DNA of 64,000 nucleotides, from NCBI RefSeq assembly GCF_050948215.1, contig NW_027488884.1, positions 62,001 to 126,000 on the forward strand, in the 5' to 3' direction. Every line of letters starts with the position of its first letter. The first letter of the stretch is position 1. Both the position numbers and the translations under genes were made by a program. Shown here piece after piece: positions 10,641-26,126 of this stretch. The notes under the pieces were generated by a model that ran no database searches, was not told where the DNA came from, and was given only the letters and a program-made list of their open reading frames with translations. This DNA is from Halictus rubicundus. Lineage: Eukaryota > Arthropoda > Insecta > Hymenoptera > Halictidae.

Positions 10641-13600
10641 GGATAGGATAGCGGCTTGGATAGGATAGAGGATAGGATAGGATAGAGGATAGGATAGGAT
10701 AGAGGATAGGATAGGATAGAGGATAGGATAGGATAGAGGATAGGATAGGATAGAGGATAGGATAGGATAGAGGATAGGATAGAGGATAGGATAGGATAGA
10801 GGATAGGATAAGATAGAGGTTAGGATAGGTAATTGGATAGGATAGAGTATAGGATAAGGTAGAGGATAGGATAGGATAGAGGATAGGATAGGATAGAGGA
10901 TAGGATAGGATAGAGGATAGGATAGGATAGAGGATAGGATAGGATACAGGATAGGATAGGATAGAGGATAGAATAGGATAGGATAGAGGATAGGATAGGA
11001 TTGAGGATAGGACAGGATAGAGGATAGGAGAGGATAGAGGATAGGATAGCATAGAGGATAGGATAGAGGATACGGTAGTGGATTGGATAGGATACAGGAT
11101 AGGAGACGATAGAGTATAAGATAGGATAGAGGATAGGATTGGGGATTGGATACGATAGAGGATAGGATAGGATAGATGATATTATAGGAAATAGGATAGG
11201 ATAGGATGGAGGATAAGATAGGATAGAGGATAAGATAGGATAGCGGAAAGGATAGGATAGAGTATAGGATAGGATAGAGGATAGGATAGGATAGAGGATA
11301 GGATAGGATAGAGGATAGGCTGGGTTAGAGGATAGGATAGGATAGAGGATAGGATAGGATAGAGGATAGGATATGATGGAGGATAGGATAGGATAGAGGA
11401 TAGGATAGGATAGAGGATAGGATATGATAGAGGATAGGATAGGATACGATAGAGGATAGGATAGGATAGAGGATAGGATAGGATAGAGGATAGGATATGA
11501 TAGAGGATAGGATAGGATACGATAGAGGATAGGATAGGATAGAGGATAGGATAGGATAGAGGATAGGATAGAGGATAGGATAGAGGATAGGATAGGATAG
11601 AGGATAGGATAGGGTAGAGGATAGGATAGGATAGAGGATAGGATAGGATAGAGGATATAATAGGATTGAGGAAAGGATAGGATAGAGGAAAGGATAGGAT
11701 AGAGGATAGGATAGGATAGAGGATAGTACAGGATAGAGTATACGATAGAGGATTGGATATGATAGAGGATAGGATAGAGGATACGATAGAGGATTGGATA
11801 TGATAGAGGATAGGATAGAGGATAGAATAGGATAGAGGATAGGATAGGATAGAAGATAGGATAGGATAGAGGATAGGATAGGATAGAGGAGAGGATAGGA
11901 TAGAGGATAGGATAGGATAGAGGATAGGATAGGATAGAGGATACGATAGGATAGGATAGAGGATAGGATAGGATAGAGGATAGAATAGGATTGAGGATAG
12001 GATAGGATAGAGGATAGAATAGGATAGAGGATAGGATTGGATAGAGGATAGGATAGGATAGAGGATAGGCTGGGTTAGAGGATAGGATAGGATAGAGGAT
12101 AGGATAGGATAGAGGATAGGATATGATGGAGGATAGGATAGGATAGAGGATAGGATAGGATAGAGGATAGGATAGGATAGAGGATAGGATATGATGGAGG
12201 ATAGGATAGGATAGAGGATAGGATAGGATAGAGGATAGGATAGGATAGAAGATAGGATAGGATAGAGGATAGGATAGGATACAGGATATGATAGGATAGA
12301 GGATAGGATAGGATACAGGATAGGATAGGATAGAGGATAGGATAGGATAGAGGATAGGATAGGATAGAGGATAGAATAGGATAGGATAGAGGATAGGATA
12401 GGATTGAGGATAGGACAGGATAGAGGATAGGAGAGGATAGAGGATAGGATAGCATAGAGGATAGGATAGAGGATACGGTAGTGGATTGGATAGGATACAG
12501 GATAGGAGACGATAGAGTATAGGATAGGATAGAGGATAGGATTGGGGATTGGATACGATAGAGGATAGGATAGGATAGATGATATTATAGGAAATAGGAT
12601 AGGATAGGATGGAGGATAAGATAGGATAGAGGATAAGATAGGATAGCGGAAAGGATAGGATAGAGTATAGGATAGGATAGAGGATAGGATAGGATAGAGG
12701 ATAGGATAGGATAGAGGATAGAATAGGATAGAGGATAGGATAGGATAGAGGATAGGATACGATAGAGGATAGGATAGGATAGAGAATAGGATATAGGATT
12801 GGATAGGATAGAGGATAGGATACGATAGAGGATAGGATAGGATAGGATAGAGAATAGCATACGATAGAGGATAGAATGGAATGGAAGATAGGATAGAGGA
12901 AAGGATAGGATAGAGGATAGGATAGGATAGAGGATAGTACAGGATAGAGTATACGATAGAGGATTTGATATGATAGAGGATAGGATAGAGGATACGATAG
13001 AGGATTGGATATGATAGAGGATAGGATAGAGGATAGAATAGGATAGAGGATAGGATAGGATAGAAGATAGGATAGGATAGAGGATAGGATAGGATACAGG
13101 ATATGATAGGATAGAGGATAGGATATGATAGAGGATAGGATAGGATAGGATAGAGGATAGGATAGGATAGAGGATGGGATAGGATAGAGGATAGGATATG
13201 ATAGAGGATAGGATAGGATAGAGGATCGGATAGAGGATAGGATAGGATAGAGGATCGGATAGAGGATAGGATAGGATAGAGGATAGGATAGGATAGAGGA
13301 TAGAGTAGGATAGAGGATAGGATAGGATAAAGGATAGGTTTGGATAGAGGATCGGATAGAGGATAGAATAGGATAGAGGATAGGATAGGATAGAGGGTAG
13401 TATAGGATAGAGGATAGGATAGGATAGAGAATAGGATAGGATAGAGGATAGAGTAGGATAGAGGATAGGATAGGATAGAGGATAGGATAGAGGATAGGAT
13501 AGGATAGAGGATCGGATAGAGGATTGGATAGGATAGAGGATAGGATAGGATAGAGGAAAGGATAGGATAGAAGATAGGATAGGATAGAGGATAGGATAGG

Positions 13601-14305
13601 ATAGAGGATAGAATAGGATAGAGGATAGGATAGGATAGAGGATAGGATACGATAGAGGATAGGATAGGATAGAGAATAGGATATAGGATTGGATAGGATA
13701 GAGGATAGGATACGATAGAGGATAGGATAGGATAGGATAGATAATAGGATAGGATAGAGGATATGATAGGATAGAGGATACGATAGGATAGAGGATAGGA
13801 TAGGATAGAGGATAGGGTACGATAGAGGATGGGATCGGATAGAGGATACGATAGGATGGAGGATGTGATAGGATAGAAGACTTGGATAGGATAGAGGATA
13901 GGATAGGGGATTGGATAGGATAGAGGATAGGATACGATAGAGGATAGGATAGGATAGGATAGAGAATAGGTTAGGATAGATGATATTACTTGATAGAGGA
14001 CAGGATAGGACAGAGGAAACGATATTATAGAGGATAGGATAGGATAGAGGATAGGATAGCGGCTTGGATAGGATAGAGGATAGGATACGATAGAGAATAG
14101 GATAGGATAGATGGTATTATAGGAAAGAGGATACGATAGGATAGAGGATAGGATAGGATAGAGGATAGGATAGGATAGAGGATAGGATAGGATAGAGGAT
14201 AGTATAGGAGAGAGGATAGGATATAATAGAGGATAGGATAGGATAAAGGATAGGATAGCATAGAGGATAGGATAGGATAGGATAGAGGATAGGATAGGAT
14301 AGGAT

Positions 14306-14645
14306 AGAGGATAGGATAGGATAGAGGATAGGATAGGATAGAGGATAGGATAGGATAGAGGATAGGATAGGATAGAGGATAGGATAGGATAGAGGATAGG
14401 ATAGGATAGAGGATAGGATAGGATAGAGGATAGGATAGGATAGAGGATAGGATAGGATAGAGGATAGGATAGGATAGAGGATAGGATAGGATAGAGGATA
14501 GGATAGGATAGAGGATAGGATAGGATAGAGGATAGGATAGGATAGAGGATAGGATAGGATAGAGGATAGGATAGGATAGAGGATAGGATAGGATAGAGGA
14601 TAGGATAGGATAGAGGATAGGATAGGATAGAGGATAGGATAGGAT
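14306..14645 (+). repeat. Twenty perfect consecutive 17-bp units
   Basis: The agagg word starts at 14306 and recurs at exact 17-bp steps through 14629 with no substitution, giving 340 bp of perfect repeat. It is preceded by two 22-bp units (agagg at 14262 and 14284) and ended by a single change to attgagg at 14646. I saw no longer perfect tract in the window. Confidence 0.95.
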
Positions 14646-17600
14646 TGAGGATAGGATAGGATAGAGGATAGAATAGGATAGAGGATAGGATTGGATAGAG
14701 GATAGGATAGAGGATACGATAGAGGATTGGATATGATAGAGGATAGGATAGAGGATAGAATAGGATAGAGGATAGGATAGGATAGAAGATAGGATAGGAT
14801 AGAGGATAGGATAGAGGATACGATAGAGGATTGGATATGATAGAGGATAGGATAGAGGATAGAATAGGATAGAGGATAGGATAGGATAGAAGATAGGATA
14901 GGATAGAGGATAGGATAGGATAGAGGAGAGGATAGGATAGAGGATAGGATAGGATAGAGGATAGGATAGGATAGAGGATAGGATAGGATAGGATAGAGGA
15001 TAGGATAGGATAGAGGATAGAATAGGATTGAGGATAGGATAGGATAGAGGATAGAATAGGATAGAGGATAGGATTGGATAGAGGATAGGATAGGATAGAG
15101 GATAGGCTGGGTTAGAGGATAGGATAGGATAGAGGATAGGATAGGATAGAGGATAGGATATGATGGAGGATAGGATAGGATAGAGGATAGGATAGGATAG
15201 AGGATAGGATATGATAGAGGATAGGATAGGATACGATAGAGGATAGGATAGGATAGAGGATAGGATAGGATAGAGGATAGGATATGATAGAGGATAGGAT
15301 AGGATACGATAGAGGATAGGATAGGATAGAGGATAGGATAGGATAGAGGATAGGATAGAGGATAGGATAGAGGATAGGATAGGATAGAGGATAGGATAGG
15401 GTAGAGGATAGGATAGGATAGAGGGTAGAATAGGATAGAGGATAGGATTGGATAGAGGATAGGATAGGATAGAGGATAGGCTGGGTTAGAGGATAGGGTA
15501 GGATAGAGGATAGGATAGGATAGAGGATAGGATATGATGGAGGATAGGATATGATAGAGGATAGGATAGGATAGAGGATAGGATAGGATAGAAGATAGGA
15601 TAGGATAGAGGATAGGATAGGATACAGGATATGATAGGATAGAGGATAGGATAGGATAGAGGATAGGATAGGATAGAGGATAGGATAGGTAATTGGATAG
15701 GATAGAGTATAGGATAAGGTAGAGGATAGGATAGGATGGAGGATATAATAGGATAGAGGATAGGATAAGATAGAGGATAGGATAGGAAAGAGGATAGGAT
15801 AGGATAGAGGGTAGGATAGGATAGAGGATAGGATAGAGGATAGGATAGGATAGGATAGAGGATAGGAGAGGATAGAGGATCGGATAGAGGATAGGATAGG
15901 ATAGAGGTTAGGATAGGATAGAGGATAGGATATAATAGAGGATTGGATAGGATAGAGGATAGTATAGGATAGAGGATCTAATAGAGGATAGGATAGGATA
16001 GAGGATATGATAGGATAGAGGATAGGATAGGATAGAGGATAGGATAGGATAGAGGATAGGATAGGATGGAGGATAGGATAGGATAGAGGATAGGCTGGGT
16101 TAGAGGATAGGATAGGATAGAGGATAGGATAGGATAGAGGATAGGATATGATGGAGGATAGGATAGGATAGAGGATAGGATAGGATAGAGGATAGGATAG
16201 GATAGAAGATAGGATAGGATAGAGGATAGGATAGGATACAGGATATGATAGGATAGAGGATAGGATAGGATACAGGATAGGATAGGATAGAGGATAGGAT
16301 AGGATAGAGGATAGGATAGGATAGAGGATAGAATAGGATAGGATAGAGGATAGGATAGGATTGAGGATAGGACAGGATAGAGGATAGGAGAGGATAGAGG
16401 ATGGGATAGCATAGAGGATAGGATAGAGGATACGGTAGTGGATTGGATAGGATACAGGATAGGAGACGATAGAGTATAGGATAGGATAGAGGATAGGATT
16501 GGGGATTGGATACGATAGAGGATAGGATAGGATAGATGATATTATAGGAAATAGGATAGGATAGGATGGAGGATATGATAGGATAGAGGATAAGATAGGA
16601 TAGCGGAAAGGATAGGATAGAGTATAGGATAGGATAGAGGATAGGATAGGATAGAGGATAGGATAGGATAGAGGATAGAATAGGATAGAGGATAGGATAG
16701 GATAGAGGATAGGATACGATAGAGGATAGGATAGGATAGAGAATAGGATATAGGATTGGATAGGATAGAGGATAGGATACGATAGAGGATAGGATAGGAT
16801 AGGATAGAGAATAGCATACGATAGAGGATAGAATGGAATGGAAGATAATATAGAGGAAAGGATAGGATAGAGGATAGGATAGGATAGAGGATAGTACAGG
16901 ATAGAGTATACGATAGAGGATAGGATAGAGGATACGATAGAGGATTGGATATGATAGACGATAGGATAGAGGATAGAATAGGATAGAGGATAGGATAGGA
17001 TAGAAGATAGGATAGGATAGAGGATAGGATAGGATACAGGATATGATAGGATAGAGGATAGGATATGATAGAGGATAGGATAGGATAGGATAGAGGATAG
17101 GATAGGATAGAGGATGGGATAGGATAGAGGATAGGATATGATAGAGGATAGGATAGGATAGAGGATCGGATAGAGGATAGGATAGGATAGAGGATCGGAT
17201 AGAGGATAGGATAGGATAGAGGATAGGATAGGATAGAGGATAGAGTAGGATAGAGGATAGGATAGGATAAAGGATAGGTTTGGATAGAGGATCGGATAGA
17301 GGATAGAATAGGATAGAGGATAGGATAGGATAGAGGGTAGTATAGGATAGAGGATAGGATAGGATAGAGGATAGGATAGGATAGAGGATAGAGTAGGATA
17401 GAGGATAGGATAGGATAGAGGATAGGATAGAGGATAGGATAGGATAGAGGATCGGATAGAGGATTGGATAGGATAGAGGATAGGATAGGATAGAGGAAAG
17501 GATAGGATAGAAGATAGGATAGGATAGAGGATAGGATAGGATAGAGGATAGAATAGGATAGAGGATAGGATAGGATAGAGGATAGGATACGATAGAGGAT

Positions 17601-17941
17601 AGGATAGGATAGAGAATAGGATATAGGATTGGATAGGATAGAGGATAGGATACGATAGAGGATAGGATAGGATAGGATAGAGAATAGCATACGATAGAGG
17701 ATAGAATGGAATGGAAGATAGGATAGAGGAAAGGATAGGATAGAGGATAGAGGATAGGATAGGATAGAGGATAGGATAGGATACAGGATAGGATAGGATA
17801 GAGGATAGGATAGGATAGAGGATAGGATAGGATAGAGGATAGAATAGGATAGGATAGAGGATAGGATAGGATTGAGGATAGGACAGGATAGAGGATAGGA
17901 GAGGATAGAGGATAGGATAGCATAGAGGATAGGATAGAGGA

Positions 17942-19154
17942 TACGGTAGTGGATTGGATAGGATACAGGATAGGAGACGATAGAGTATAGGATAGGATAG
18001 AGGATAGGATTGGGGATTGGATACGATAGAGGATAGGATAGGATAGATGATATTATAGGAAATAGGATAGGATAGGATGGAGGATAAGATAGGATAGAGG
18101 ATAAGATAGGATAGGGGAAAGGATAGGATAGAGTATAGGGTAGGATAGAGGATAGGATAGGATAGAGGATAGGATAGGATAGAGGATAGAATAGGATAGA
18201 GGATAGGATAGGATAGAAGATAGGATAGGATAGAGGATAGGATAGGATACAGGATATGATAGGATAGAGGATAGGATATGATAGAGGATAGGATAGGATA
18301 GGATAGAGGATAGGATAGGATAGAGGATGGGATAGGATAGAGGATAGGATATGATAGAGGATAGGATAGGATAGAGGATCGGATAGAGGATAGGATAGGA
18401 TAGAGGATCGGATAGAGGATAGGATAGGATAGAGGATAGGATAGGATAGAGGATAGAGTAGGATAGAGGATAGGATAGGATAAAGGATAGGTTTGGATAG
18501 AGGATCGGATAGAGGATAGAATAGGATAGAGGATAGGATAGGATAGAGGGTAGTATAGGATAGAGGATAGGATAGGATAGAGGATAGGATAGGATAGAGG
18601 ATAGAGTAGGATAGAGGATAGGATAGGATAGAGGATAGGATAGAGGATAGGATAGGATAGAGGATCGGATAGAGGATTGGATAGGATAGAGGATAGGATA
18701 GGATAGAGGAAAGGATAGGATAGAAGATAGGATAGGATAGAGGATATTATAGGATAGAGGATAGAATAGGATAGAGGATAGGATAGGATAGAGGATAGGA
18801 TACGATAGAGGATAGGATAGGATAGAGAATAGGATATAGGATTGGATAGGATAGAGGATAGGATACGATAGAGGATAGGATAGGATAGGATAGAGAATAG
18901 CATACGATAGAGGATAGAATGGAATGGAAGATAGGATAGAGGAAAGGATAGGATAGAGGATAGAGGATAGGATAGGATAGAGGATAGGATAGGATACAGG
19001 ATAGGATAGGATAGAGGATAGGATAGGATAGAGGATAGGATAGGATAGAGGATAGAATAGGATAGGATAGAGGATAGGATAGGATTGAGGATAGGACAGG
19101 ATAGAGGATAGGAGAGGATAGAGGATAGGATAGCATAGAGGATAGGATAGAGGA
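17942..19154 (+). repeat. 1213-bp B-to-A module, copy 1
   Basis: Runs from a subtype-B anchor to the next subtype-A anchor. It is the same length as the two later copies. Private differences include gagtatagggtagg near 18131 and gatattatagg near 18744, where the second copy has gataggatagg. Confidence 0.88.
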
Positions 19155-21726
19155 TACGGTAGTGGATTGGATAGGATACAGGATAGGAGACGATAGAGTA
19201 TAGGATAGGATAGAGGATAGGATTGGGGATTGGATACGATAGAGGATAGGATAGGATAGATGATATTATAGGAAATAGGATAGGATAGGATGGAGGATAA
19301 GATAGGATAGAGGATAAGATAGGATAGCGGAAAGGATAGGATAGAGTATAGGATAGGATAGAGGATAGGATAGGATAGAGGATAGGATAGGATAGAGGAT
19401 AGAATAGGATAGAGGATAGGATAGGATAGAGGATAGGATACGATAGAGGATAGGATAGGATAGAGAATAGGATATAGGATTGGATAGGATAGAGGATAGG
19501 ATACGATAGAGGATAGGATAGGATAGGATAGAGAATAGCATACGATAGAGGATAGAATGGAATGGAAGATAGGATAGAGGAAAGGATAGGATAGAGGATA
19601 GGATAGGATAGAGGATAGTACAGGATAGAGTATACGATAGAGGATTGGATATGATAGAGGATAGGATAGAGGATACGATAGAGGATTGGATATGATAGAG
19701 GATAGGATAGAGGATAGAATAGGATAGAGGATAGGATAGGATAGAAGATAGGATAGGATAGAGGATAGGATACAGGATATGATAGGATAGAGGATAGGAT
19801 ATGATAGAGGATAGGATAGGATAGGATAGAGGATAGGATAGGATAGAGGATGGGATAGGATAGAGGATAGGATATGATAGAGGATAGGATAGGATAGAGG
19901 ATCGGATAGAGGATAGGATAGGATAGAGGATCGGATAGAGGATAGGATAGGATAGAGGATAGGATAGGATAGAGGATAGAGTAGGATAGAGGATAGGATA
20001 GGATAAAGGATAGGTTTGGATAGAGGATCGGATAGAGGATAGAATAGGATAGAGGATAGGATAGGATAGAGGGTAGTATAGGATAGAGGATAGGATAGGA
20101 TAGAGGATAGGATAGGATAGAGGATAGAGTAGGATAGAGGATAGGATAGGATAGAGGATAGGAAGGGGATAGGATAGGATAGAGGATCGGATAGAGGATT
20201 GGATAGGATAGAGGATAGGATAGGATAGAGGATAGAATAGGATAGAGGATAGGATAGGATAGAGGATAGGATACGATAGAGGATAGGATAGGATAGAGAA
20301 TAGGATATAGGATTGGATAGGATAGAGGATAGGATACGATAGAGGATAGGATAGGATAGGATAGAGAATAGCATACGATAGAGGATAGAATGGAATGGAA
20401 GATAGGATAGAGGAAAGGATAGGATAGAGGATAGAGGATAGGATAGGATAAAGGATATGATAGGATAGAGGATAGGATAGGATAGAGGATAGGATAGGAT
20501 ACAGGATAGGATAGGATAGAGGATAGGATAGGTAATTGGATAGGATAGGATAGAGGATAGGATAGGTAATTGGATAGGATAGAGTATAGGATAAGGTAGA
20601 GGATAGGATAGGATAGAGGATATAATAGGATAGAGGATAGGATAGGATAGAGGATAGGATAGGAAAGAGGATAGGATAGGATAGAGGGTAGGATAGGATA
20701 GAGGATAGGATAGAGGATAGGATAGGATAGGATAGAGGATAGGATAGGATAGAGGATAGGATAGGGGATAGGATAGGATAGAGGATAGGATAGGATAGAG
20801 GATAGGATAGAGGATAGGATATGATAGAGGATAGGATAGGTAATTGGATACGATAGAGGATAGGATAGGATACGATAGAGGATAGGATAGGATAGAGGAT
20901 AGGATAGGATAGAGGATAGGATAGAGGATATGATAGGATAGGATAGAGGATAGGATAGGATAGAGGATCGGATAGAGGATAGGATAGGATAGAGGATCGG
21001 ATAGAGGATAGGATAGGATAGAGGATAGGATAGGATAGAGGATAGAGTAGGATAGAGGATAGGATAGGATAAAGGATAGGTTTGGATAGAGGATCGGATA
21101 GAGGATAGAATAGGATAGAGGATAGGATAGGATAGAGGGTAGTATAGGATAGAGGATAGGATAGGATAGAGGATAGAGTAGGATAGAGGATAGGATAGGA
21201 TAGAGGATAGGATAGGATAGAGGATAGGATAGAGGATAGGATAGGATAGAGGATCGGATAGAGGATTGGATAGGATAGAGGATAGGATAGGATAGAGGAA
21301 AGGATAGGATAGAAGATAGGATAGGATAGAGGATAGGATAGGATAGAGGATAGAATAGGATAGAGGATAGGATAGGATAGAGGATAGGATACGATAGAGG
21401 ATAGGATAGGATAGAGAATAGGATATAGGATTGGATAGGATAGAGGATAGGATACGATAGAGGATAGGATAGGATAGGATAGAGAATAGCATACGATAGA
21501 GGATAGAATGGAATGGAAGATAGGATAGAGGAAAGGATAGGATAGAGGATAGAGGATAGGATAGGATACAGGATAGGATAGGATAGAGGATAGGATAGGA
21601 TAGAGGATAGGATAGGATAGAGGATAGAATAGGATAGGATAGAGGATAGGATAGGATTGAGGATAGGACAGGATAGAGGATAGGAGAGGATAGAGGATAG
21701 GATAGCATAGAGGATAGGATAGAGGA

Positions 21727-22939
21727 TACGGTAGTGGATTGGATAGGATACAGGATAGGAGACGATAGAGTATAGGATAGGATAGAGGATAGGATTGGGG
21801 ATTGGATACGATAGAGGATAGGATAGGATAGATGATATTATAGGAAATAGGATAGGATAGGATGGAGGATAAGATAGGATAGAGGATAAGATAGGATAGG
21901 GGAAAGGATAGGATAGAGTATAGGATAGGATAGAGGATAGGATAGGATAGAGGATAGGATAGGATAGAGGATAGAATAGGATAGAGGATAGGATAGGATA
22001 GAAGATAGGATAGGATAGAGGATAGGATAGGATACAGGATATGTTAGGATAGAGGATAGGATATGATAGAGGATAGGATAGGATAGGATAGAGGATAGGA
22101 TAGGATAGAGGATGGGATAGGATAGAGGATAGGATATGATAGAGGATAGGATAGGATAGAGGATCGGATAGAGGATAGGATAGGATAGAGGATCGGATAG
22201 AGGATAGGATAGGATAGAGGATAGGATAGGATAGAGGATAGAGTAGGATAGAGGATAGGATAGGATAAAGGATAGGTTTGGATAGAGGATCGGATAGAGG
22301 ATAGAATAGGATAGAGGATAGGATAGGATAGAGGGTAGTATAGGATAGAGGATAGGATAGGATAGAGGATAGGATAGGATAGAGGATAGAGTAGGATAGA
22401 GGATAGGATAGGATAGAGGATAGGATAGAGGATAGGATAGGATAGAGGATCGGATAGAGGATTGGATAGGATAGAGGATAGGATAGGATAGAGGAAAGGA
22501 TAGGATAGAAGATAGGATAGGATAGAGGATAGGATAGGATAGAGGATAGAATAGGATAGAGGATAGGATAGGATAGAGGATAGGATACGATAGAGGATAG
22601 GATAGGATAGAGAATAGGATATAGGATTGGATAGGATAGAGGATAGGATACGATAGAGGATAGGATAGGATAGGATAGAGAATAGCATACGATAGAGGAT
22701 AGAATGGAATGGAAGATAGGATAGAGGAAAGGATAGGATAGAGGATAGAGGATAGGATAGGATAGAGGATAGGATAGGATACAGGATAGGATAGGATAGA
22801 GGATAGGATAGGATAGAGGATAGGATAGGATAGAGGATAGAATAGGATAGGATAGAGGATAGGATAGGATTGAGGATAGGACAGGATAGAGGATAGGAGA
22901 GGATAGAGGATAGGATAGCATAGAGGATAGGATAGAGGA
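21727..22939 (+). repeat. 1213-bp B-to-A module, copy 2
   Basis: Offset 3785 bp from copy 1. It carries gatatgttagg near 22040, a variant shared with copy 3 but absent from copy 1 (gatatgatagg), so copies 2 and 3 are the closer pair. Confidence 0.88.
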
Positions 22940-24913
22940 TACGGTAGTGGATTGGATAGGATACAGGATAGGAGACGATAGAGTATAGGATAGGATAGAG
23001 GATAGGATTGGGGATTGGATACGATAGAGGATAGGATAGGATAGATGATATTATAGGAAATAGGATAGGATAGGATGGAGGATAAGATAGGATAGAGGAT
23101 AAGATAGGATAGCGGAAAGGATAGGATAGAGTATAGGATAGGATAGAGGATAGGATAGGATAGAGGATAGGATAGGATAGAGGATAGAATAGGATAGAGG
23201 ATAGGATAGGATAGAGGATAGGATACGATAGAGGATAGGATAGGATAGAGAATAGGATATAGGATTGGATAGGATAGAGGATAGGATACGATAGAGGATA
23301 GGATAGGATAGGATAGAGAATAGCATACGATAGAGGATAGAATGGAATGGAAGATAGGATAGAGGAAAGGATAGGATAGAGGATAGGATAGGATAGAGGA
23401 TAGTACAGGATAGAGTATACGATAGAGGATTGGATATGATAGAGGATAGGATAGAGGATACGATAGAGGATTGGATATGATAGAGGATAGGATAGAGGAT
23501 AGAATAGGATAGAGGATAGGATAGGATAGAAGATAGGATAGGATAGAGGATAGGATACAGGATATGATAGGATAGAGGATAGGATATGATAGAGGATAGG
23601 ATAGGATAGGATAGAGGATAGGATAGGATAGAGGATGGGATAGGATAGAGGATAGGATATGATAGAGGATAGGATAGGATAGAGGATCGGATAGAGGATA
23701 GGATAGGATAGAGGATCGGATAGAGGATAGGATAGGATAGAGGATAGGATAGGTAATTGGATAGGATAGAGTATAGGATAAGGTAGAGGATAGGATAGGA
23801 TAGAGGATATAATAGGATAGAGGATAGGATAGGATAGAGGATAGGATAGGAAAGAGGATAGGATAGGATAGAGGGTAGGATAGGATAGAGGATAGGATAG
23901 AGGATAGGATAGGATAGGATAGAGGATAGGATAGGATAGAGGATAGGATAGGGGATAGGATAGGATAGAGGATAGGATAGGATAGAGGATAGGATAGAGG
24001 ATAGGATATGATAGAGGATAGGATAGGTAATTGGATACGATAGAGGATAGGATAGGATACGATAGAGGATAGGATAGGATAGAGGATAGGATAGGATAGA
24101 GGATAGGATAGAGGATATGATAGGATAGGATAGAGGATAGGATAGGATAGAGGATCGGATAGAGGATAGGATAGGATAGAGGATCGGATAGAGGATAGGA
24201 TAGGATAGAGGATAGGATAGGATAGAGGATAGAGTAGGATAGAGGATAGGATAGGATAAAGGATAGGTTTGGATAGAGGATCGGATAGAGGATAGAATAG
24301 GATAGAGGATAGGATAGGATAGAGGGTAGTATAGGATAGAGGATAGGATAGGATAGAGGATAGAGTAGGATAGAGGATAGGATAGGATAGAGGATAGGAT
24401 AGGATAGAGGATAGGATAGAGGATAGGATAGGATAGAGGATCGGATAGAGGATTGGATAGGATAGAGGATAGGATAGGATAGAGGAAAGGATAGGATAGA
24501 AGATAGGATAGGATAGAGGATAGGATAGGATAGAGGATAGAATAGGATAGAGGATAGGATAGGATAGAGGATAGGATACGATAGAGGATAGGATAGGATA
24601 GAGAATAGGATATAGGATTGGATAGGATAGAGGATAGGATACGATAGAGGATAGGATAGGATAGGATAGAGAATAGCATACGATAGAGGATAGAATGGAA
24701 TGGAAGATAGGATAGAGGAAAGGATAGGATAGAGGATAGAGGATAGGATAGGATACAGGATAGGATAGGATAGAGGATAGGATAGGATAGAGGATAGGAT
24801 AGGATAGAGGATAGAATAGGATAGGATAGAGGATAGGATAGGATTGAGGATAGGACAGGATAGAGGATAGGAGAGGATAGAGGATAGGATAGCATAGAGG
24901 ATAGGATAGAGGA

Positions 24914-26126
24914 TACGGTAGTGGATTGGATAGGATACAGGATAGGAGACGATAGAGTATAGGATAGGATAGAGGATAGGATTGGGGATTGGATACGATA
25001 GAGGATAGGATAGGATAGATGATATTATAGGAAATAGGATAGGATAGGATGGAGGATAAGATAGGATAGAGGATAAGATAGGATAGGGGAAAGGATAGGA
25101 TAGAGTATAGGATAGGATAGAGGATAGGATAGGATAGAGGATAGGATAGGATAGAGGATAGAATAGGATAGAGGATAGGATAGGATAGAAGATAGGATAG
25201 GATAGAGGATAGGATAGGATACAGGATATGTTAGGATAGAGGATAGGATATGATAGAGGATAGGATAGGATAGGATAGAGGATAGGATAGGATAGAGGAT
25301 GGGATAGGATAGAGGATAGGATATGATAGAGGATAGGATAGGATAGAGGATCGGATAGAGGATAGGATAGGATAGAGGATCGGATAGAGGATAGGATAGG
25401 ATAGAGGATAGGATAGGATAGAGGATAGAGTAGGATAGAGGATAGGATAGGATAAAGGATAGGTTTGGATAGAGGATCGGATAGAGGATAGAATAGGATA
25501 GAGGATAGGATAGGATAGAGGGTAGTATAGGATAGAGGATAGGATAGGATAGAGGATAGGATAGGATAGAGGATAGAGTAGGATAGAGGATAGGATAGGA
25601 TAGAGGATAGGATAGAGGATAGGATAGGATAGAGGATCGGATAGAGGATTGGATAGGATAGAGGATAGGATAGGATAGAGGAAAGGATAGGATAGAAGAT
25701 AGGATAGGATAGAGGATAGGATAGGATAGAGGATAGAATAGGATAGAGGATAGGATAGGATAGAGGATAGGATACGATAGAGGATAGGATAGGATAGAGA
25801 ATAGGATATAGGATTGGATAGGATAGAGGATAGGATACGATAGAGGATAGGATAGGATAGGATAGAGAATAGCATACGATAGAGGATAGAATGGAATGGA
25901 AGATAGGATAGAGGAAAGGATAGGATAGAGGATAGAGGATAGGATAGGATAGAGGATAGGATAGGATACAGGATAGGATAGGATAGAGGATAGGATAGGA
26001 TAGAGGATAGGATAGGATAGAGGATAGAATAGGATAGGATAGAGGATAGGATAGGATTGAGGATAGGACAGGATAGAGGATAGGAGAGGATAGAGGATAG
26101 GATAGCATAGAGGATAGGATAGAGGA
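24914..26126 (+). repeat. 1213-bp B-to-A module, copy 3
   Basis: Offset 3187 bp from copy 2, sharing gatatgttagg with it near 25225. The A anchor at its right end is followed 1471 bp later by another A anchor (27598), which ends the B/A alternation. Confidence 0.88.

Noticed and set aside
12860..12890. gaatggaatggaag segments resembling human satellite II/III (GGAAT)
   Set aside because: Only two short GGAAT-like words occur at each site, as substitutions of the local unit, and they recur solely as part of the domain-2 higher-order repeat.
15112..21708. Giant minus-strand open reading frames, including 2198 codons here and many others of 90-1622 codons
   Set aside because: They follow from the absence of stop codons in the minus-strand words. 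They overlap each other in different frames with the same peptide, start at chance 'cat' variants on the + strand and stop at chance tta, tca or cta variants. The product is a low-complexity repeat with no domain, and no promoter or intron signal was found.
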